Shown here in pieces: positions 60,770-64,000 of a DNA stretch of 64,000 bases. The DNA lies in the NCBI GenBank assembly GCA_021732025.1, contig JAKFVU010000082.1, positions 186,001-250,000 on the forward strand, in the 5' to 3' direction. This stretch comes from Candidatus Obscuribacterales bacterium. GTDB lineage: Bacteria > Cyanobacteriota > Vampirovibrionia > Obscuribacterales > Obscuribacteraceae. Numbering within the stretch: the first letter of the stretch is position 1; each line of letters opens with the position of its first letter. Below the pieces are notes generated by a model. It was not told the origin of the DNA, ran no database searches, and saw only the letters and a list, made by a program, of their open reading frames with translations. A program made the translations under genes and the position numbers.

Positions 60770-61087
60770 ATGGCTTCACAGGATAAAATGCGCAAACAGC
60801 GCGAGGAAGACGCTCTGCGCCGAGCTGACCAAGAACGGGCAGAACGAAAGAAACGCGAAGAGGTTGAGCGTCGTAGACAGGCTGAGGCTCATGAGCGCCA
60901 GCGCTGGGACCAAATGGCCCAGGCAAAAATGTTAGAGAAGAAGAGTGGAGAGATTGAAGCTGCTGAAGCTAGACAAGACGCGTTTCTTCGGTCAATTGAA
61001 GAAAAGCAGTATGGTAACGGCAATAGCGCTTGCCCCAACCCCAGCGTTCCTTCGACACCGACTCCTGACTTAATGTCAGACAACTAG
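60770..61087 (+). CDS. Small charged coiled-coil protein
   Basis: A 105-residue protein. The start is ATG 60770, with AGGAGAAAGACA upstream; an ATG 57 bases earlier is in frame but has no ribosome site and crosses the promoter region. The first 75 residues are a long helix of alternating Arg/Glu/Lys and Ala, such as MRKQREEDALRRADQER, and form a single coiled coil; the tail is Ser/Pro-rich. No membrane segment or catalytic motif is present. It overlaps the RmlD-like gene on the opposite strand by 12 bases at their 3' ends. Function unknown. Confidence 0.65.
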   Translation: MASQDKMRKQREEDALRRADQERAERKKREEVERRRQAEAHERQRWDQMAQAKMLEKKSGEIEAAEARQDAFLRSIEEKQYGNGNSACPNPSVPSTPTPDLMSDN

Positions 61088-62044
61088 AGGCTCATGAGCC
61101 AGTAGGCTCTTAAGCTTTTGCAATCCAGCGATATGGCCAATCAGCTCTGTTTTCAGGGCTGATTTTGCTCTGTTAATAACCAAACCACCATTGAGGGGCC
61201 GTTTGGCAGCTTGTTTTAAGCTCGGCGTGGATGTGGCCTCGATTAGAGTGGTCGGTAGTTCAAAAATAGCTGCTGCATCCAGGGCAAGCTGGTATCGACT
61301 AACCCGAGTAGCGCCCGCGACATGATAGAGACCTTGATGATAAGAGCTGCATAGCTCGATAGCAGCGGTCGCAAGGGTCTCGTTGTATGTTGGATTGGCA
61401 ACTTGATCGTTAGGGACAATCATAACCTCACCGTTCTTCAGGGTAGTAAGCAAGCGAGCAATGAAGTTTTTGCTTTGGGGGTCAGCTCCAAACACTGAGC
61501 TAGTGCGAATAATGACATTGCTCATGCCACTAGATGCGATTACTCTCTCTGCTTCAACCTTATGTTTGCCGTAGACAGAGGCAGGGGACGGTTTTGCCTT
61601 TTCGTCATAAGGGCCGCGCAAACCATCAAAGACAAAGTCACTAGAAAAGTAAATTAGGCGACAGGATGACAGCTCTCGAGCTGCGGCAACGAGATCACGC
61701 ACACCTTGAACGTTTATAGCATTTGAGCGCTCTGGTTCAAGCTCGCAGCCATCAACATCAGTGTAAGCACCGGCGAGATAGATACAATCAGGGGCGAAGT
61801 CGGCAATGACATCACTTATCTGTTGGCGATCCAGCAAATCTAATTTCACCAACGGCTGCTGATCGCTTGGCTTTACTAGCTCAAGCTTTGAGGAACCAAG
61901 CTCAGATTGGTGCAGCGCTTGGCCATGATGACAAAAGGTACCGCAGGTGGTGACACCATTTTTGTTCAGTTGCTCTAACAAGACGGCGCCGACTTGCCCA
62001 GACGCACCGATTACTAAAGCCCGTTTGATATCAGTAGAGCTCAT
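61076..62044 (-). CDS. RmlD-like NAD(P)-dependent sugar-nucleotide reductase
   Basis: A 322-residue extended short-chain dehydrogenase. It starts with LVIGASGQVGAVLLEQL, the Rossmann motif, then CIYLAGAYTDVDGCELEPERSNAINVQGV, FSSDFVFDGLRGPYDE and the active site YGKHKVEAERV (Y-x-x-x-K). This resembles dTDP-4-dehydrorhamnose reductase (RmlD) and related methionine adenosyltransferase beta-type proteins. No other rhamnose gene is in the window, so the substrate is not certain. The 3' end overlaps the coiled-coil gene by 12 bases. The TPR gene lies 85 bases upstream on the same strand. Confidence 0.85.
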   Translation of the reverse strand: MSSTDIKRALVIGASGQVGAVLLEQLNKNGVTTCGTFCHHGQALHQSELGSSKLELVKPSDQQPLVKLDLLDRQQISDVIADFAPDCIYLAGAYTDVDGCELEPERSNAINVQGVRDLVAAARELSSCRLIYFSSDFVFDGLRGPYDEKAKPSPASVYGKHKVEAERVIASSGMSNVIIRTSSVFGADPQSKNFIARLLTTLKNGEVMIVPNDQVANPTYNETLATAAIELCSSYHQGLYHVAGATRVSRYQLALDAAAIFELPTTLIEATSTPSLKQAAKRPLNGGLVINRAKSALKTELIGHIAGLQKLKSLLAHEPLVV

Positions 62045-62129
62045 TTGTCTTCATTTTGTATGTATTTGCCTAAGCAAGCGATTTGATATCGACTTGCTGT
62101 AGCATACCGCTTCTGAGGCAAATAGTTAG

Positions 62130-64000
62130 TTAAGCATGAGATAGTTGGCCCTTAAGGGCCTCAGCCCTTGCCATTAATGCCTTTTTGCGACCTTGTATCT
62201 CCACTGGCAGCTCATCAGCAGACCGCTCACCATCTTCAGCTGCAGACTTGTCAAAGACGCTCTGGCACATCTCTACAGCACTTTCTAAGAAGATCTCAGC
62301 TTCACCAACATCTTTTTGCAGTTTGCAAACCTGAGCCAAATTAAGCAGCACATCGACCATTTCTTCGTGTTCAGAAGGATACACCTTGTATTGAATTTCT
62401 AGAATTTGTCGGTAACACTCTTCTGCTAAGTCATAGCGGCCCATGGCTTTGTAAACATCAGCAAGTATGTTTATTGGCACAACAGTCTCAAGAGAGGCGT
62501 CACCATACAGATCCAGAGACGCATCGACGAGTTTGGCTCCAGCCGAGGCGGCTTTGTTATGATTATTGACGGCCATAAATATGCCAATCAGGCGCTTGAG
62601 CATGGGCATGCCATTTGCTTTACGACTGAGGTGCAGTTCATCAACAGCGGCAAGAATTTCAGTAGCAATAAAGTTGAAGCGTTCTTTGTTCTCGCTATCC
62701 ACAGCCAAGCGTACGCCATCGTCAAGTAGATTTTTGGCCACTGCTAGCGCTCTGTCTTCATCTCGGTCTCGTTCACAAAGTCGCAGCAGACAAAGTTGCA
62801 ATGCTTGCTTGTCAGCATCAGACAAAGGCATTTTTGCGGATAATGCTTTGTCCAAGAAAGCGATTGTATCAGTACCAAGAAAAGCAAACAGCTCGCGTTC
62901 TGTGCCTGTTTTATCGGCCAAATTCGAGAGAGCGAGAGCCAATCCGTGCCAAAGTCGACCGGCACTGTCACCGTTATAAATTGATTCAGGAAAGACTTGA
63001 GTAGCCAAATCAATTACCTGCCTAAACAGAATACTGGCGCAATCGAAGCGTTCTTCATTTAAATAGAACTCTGCTAACTGCACCGCTGGTAATGCCATTG
63101 TTGTTGGCTTTGATTCAATAAGTATGCGCAGATGCGAAGCGGCCTCTTGTTTAAGCATATCCGAAAGAGCAGCCCGGTCGCCCTGAGCCAAAAGCCTAGC
63201 AAGACCGCTAGCAATTACATACAGGCCTTCGCGATTGGCAACTCCGGCACTGTTTGTATTGGCGGTAGAGAACGATAGCCGTGCCGCTTGGTACAGCTCT
63301 TCAGCAGTCGAATAGAAGGCACGCCCTTTACTGGCTGTTAGCTCAGCTCCAGCAATCAAGGCCCAACCGGCGATATCACTAACAACACCGCGGTCAGCTA
63401 GCTCTTTCAGAATTAGCCACGAATTGATGCTGGGATAGGCAACGGCAAGCTTGCCAAAAGTGACTGTATCTTGGACAGACTCCAACGATGCCATGAGACA
63501 TTTGCGCTTGTCGCTCATATCTTCAAGAGAGGCAAGAAAGCGGTCAATTACTAAAGCCGAAACCAAACTGGCAATTTTGCTTTCTATGATAGGGTTGCTG
63601 ATCGCCCCCGCTTCAATAGCTTGAGGAGGAGGTGTAGTCGAACTAAAGTTGTCTATGCGACTGGCTAGCTCTTCTTGTTTTTGATCGAGTTTACCAACGA
63701 TGGCTGAAAGCGCTTTATCAAATTCGTCGGTGGCTGCTTCAAGTTCTTTGTGCAAATCTTGACTCAGAGCCAGTTTAATCGCCTGTTCTTTCTCTGCCAT
63801 ATTCTCGCTGATACCAGCTAGACTTTGAGCTCTAAAGCGATGCACAGTCTCCGAAAGCATGGCAAACTCGCGCTTCAAGTTAGCAAGATCGGCTGTGATT
63901 TGATTGTTATTAATGCTTCGACCGCGCTCAGCGGGGAAATCAATTCTCTGGCGCAGGCTAAAATAGCCCCAAACAGCGACAATGAGAGCCACTGCGCCAA
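62130..64000 (-). CDS. TPR-like membrane protein (5' end outside the window)
   Basis: The reading frame runs to the last bases of the window; the visible part is at least 620 residues. It begins inside a hydrophobic helix (VALIVAVWGYFSL), so the true start lies beyond base 64000. A coiled-coil-like stretch (about residues 30-110 of the visible part) follows, then a long helical region with TPR-like pairs, especially near the C-terminus (AASAGAKLVDASLDLYG and YDLAEECYRQILEIQ). It is probably anchored by the N-terminal helix with the repeats in the cytoplasm or periplasm. Function unknown. Confidence 0.75.
   Translation of the reverse strand, partial: GAVALIVAVWGYFSLRQRIDFPAERGRSINNNQITADLANLKREFAMLSETVHRFRAQSLAGISENMAEKEQAIKLALSQDLHKELEAATDEFDKALSAIVGKLDQKQEELASRIDNFSSTTPPPQAIEAGAISNPIIESKIASLVSALVIDRFLASLEDMSDKRKCLMASLESVQDTVTFGKLAVAYPSINSWLILKELADRGVVSDIAGWALIAGAELTASKGRAFYSTAEELYQAARLSFSTANTNSAGVANREGLYVIASGLARLLAQGDRAALSDMLKQEAASHLRILIESKPTTMALPAVQLAEFYLNEERFDCASILFRQVIDLATQVFPESIYNGDSAGRLWHGLALALSNLADKTGTERELFAFLGTDTIAFLDKALSAKMPLSDADKQALQLCLLRLCERDRDEDRALAVAKNLLDDGVRLAVDSENKERFNFIATEILAAVDELHLSRKANGMPMLKRLIGIFMAVNNHNKAASAGAKLVDASLDLYGDASLETVVPINILADVYKAMGRYDLAEECYRQILEIQYKVYPSEHEEMVDVLLNLAQVCKLQKDVGEAEIFLESAVEMCQSVFDKSAAEDGERSADELPVEIQGRKKALMARAEALKGQLSHA

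Noticed and set aside
1-64000. Insertion sequences, prophage or integrative elements
   Set aside because: No transposase, integrase, phage structural gene or terminal inverted-repeat pair was recognised.

Overview
The window reads like a slice of a Gram-negative, respiring bacterial chromosome of moderate GC. The best guess is a non-photosynthetic relative of Cyanobacteria (Melainabacteria/Vampirovibrionia, Obscuribacterales-like). This is inferred from gene style and not from a marker gene: many TPR proteins, a CHAT-TPR protein next to a DUF1822-like and a sigma-like protein (a cyanobacterial-type neighbourhood), zinc-ribbon Ser/Thr kinases, many signal peptides and frequent TTG starts. No rRNA, CRISPR array, prophage or insertion sequence was seen. 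One tRNA (Asn) is present.

Layout. 1-5.2 kb: the end of a Lys-rich protein, then tryptophan 2,3-dioxygenase, a VOC protein, an FAD amine-oxidase-like enzyme and a membrane Ser/Thr kinase. 5.2-11.1 kb: a 43-residue membrane protein, tRNA-Asn, a YbjN-like protein, an inositol-phosphatase-family enzyme, RNase D, an acyl-CoA dehydrogenase and exonuclease III. 11.14-12.07 kb: a 930-base gene-free stretch with a good promoter and several hairpins, ahead of a ribbon-helix-helix regulator. 12.4-17.3 kb: a HEAT-repeat protein, a secreted protein, an aldo/keto reductase and an AmpG-like transporter. 17.4-25.6 kb: mitochondrial-type aconitase, an alpha/beta hydrolase, a GNAT acetyltransferase, a small paralogous-family protein and an sdhCAB operon of the five-helix-anchor type. 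25.6-32.9 kb (minus strand): a compact run of aldehyde dehydrogenase, NanE-like epimerase, TPR-rhomboid protease, zinc-ribbon membrane protein, secreted protein and a TadE-like protein with a long collagen-like tail.

33-42.6 kb: LytM peptidase, Nudix hydrolase, a second copy of the small paralogous family, CCA-adding-type nucleotidyltransferase, LPG-synthase-like membrane protein, CtpA protease, cobalamin adenosyltransferase, hotdog thioesterase and a beta-rich exported protein. 42.6-51.9 kb (minus strand): the most striking region, six closely spaced genes. In transcription order they are a sigma-70-like protein fused to three helix-hairpin-helix units, a DUF1822-like protein, a zinc-ribbon/PEGA membrane protein, a Ser/Thr kinase, a FecR-like exported protein and an exported 1133-residue TPR-CHAT protease. 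On its far side lie a membrane-anchored trypsin-like protease with a DUF4384-like domain and a secreted DUF4384 protein. 55-64 kb: GlsB-like and ferritin-like stress proteins, a Tat-type Fe/Mn superoxide dismutase, malic enzyme with an N-terminal ACT domain, a lipoprotein, TPR proteins and an RmlD-like reductase.

Together the metabolic genes (aconitase, succinate dehydrogenase, malic enzyme, acyl-CoA dehydrogenase, superoxide dismutase) suggest an aerobic TCA-cycle lifestyle. The kinase/CHAT/protease cluster suggests an envelope-linked signalling and proteolysis pathway.
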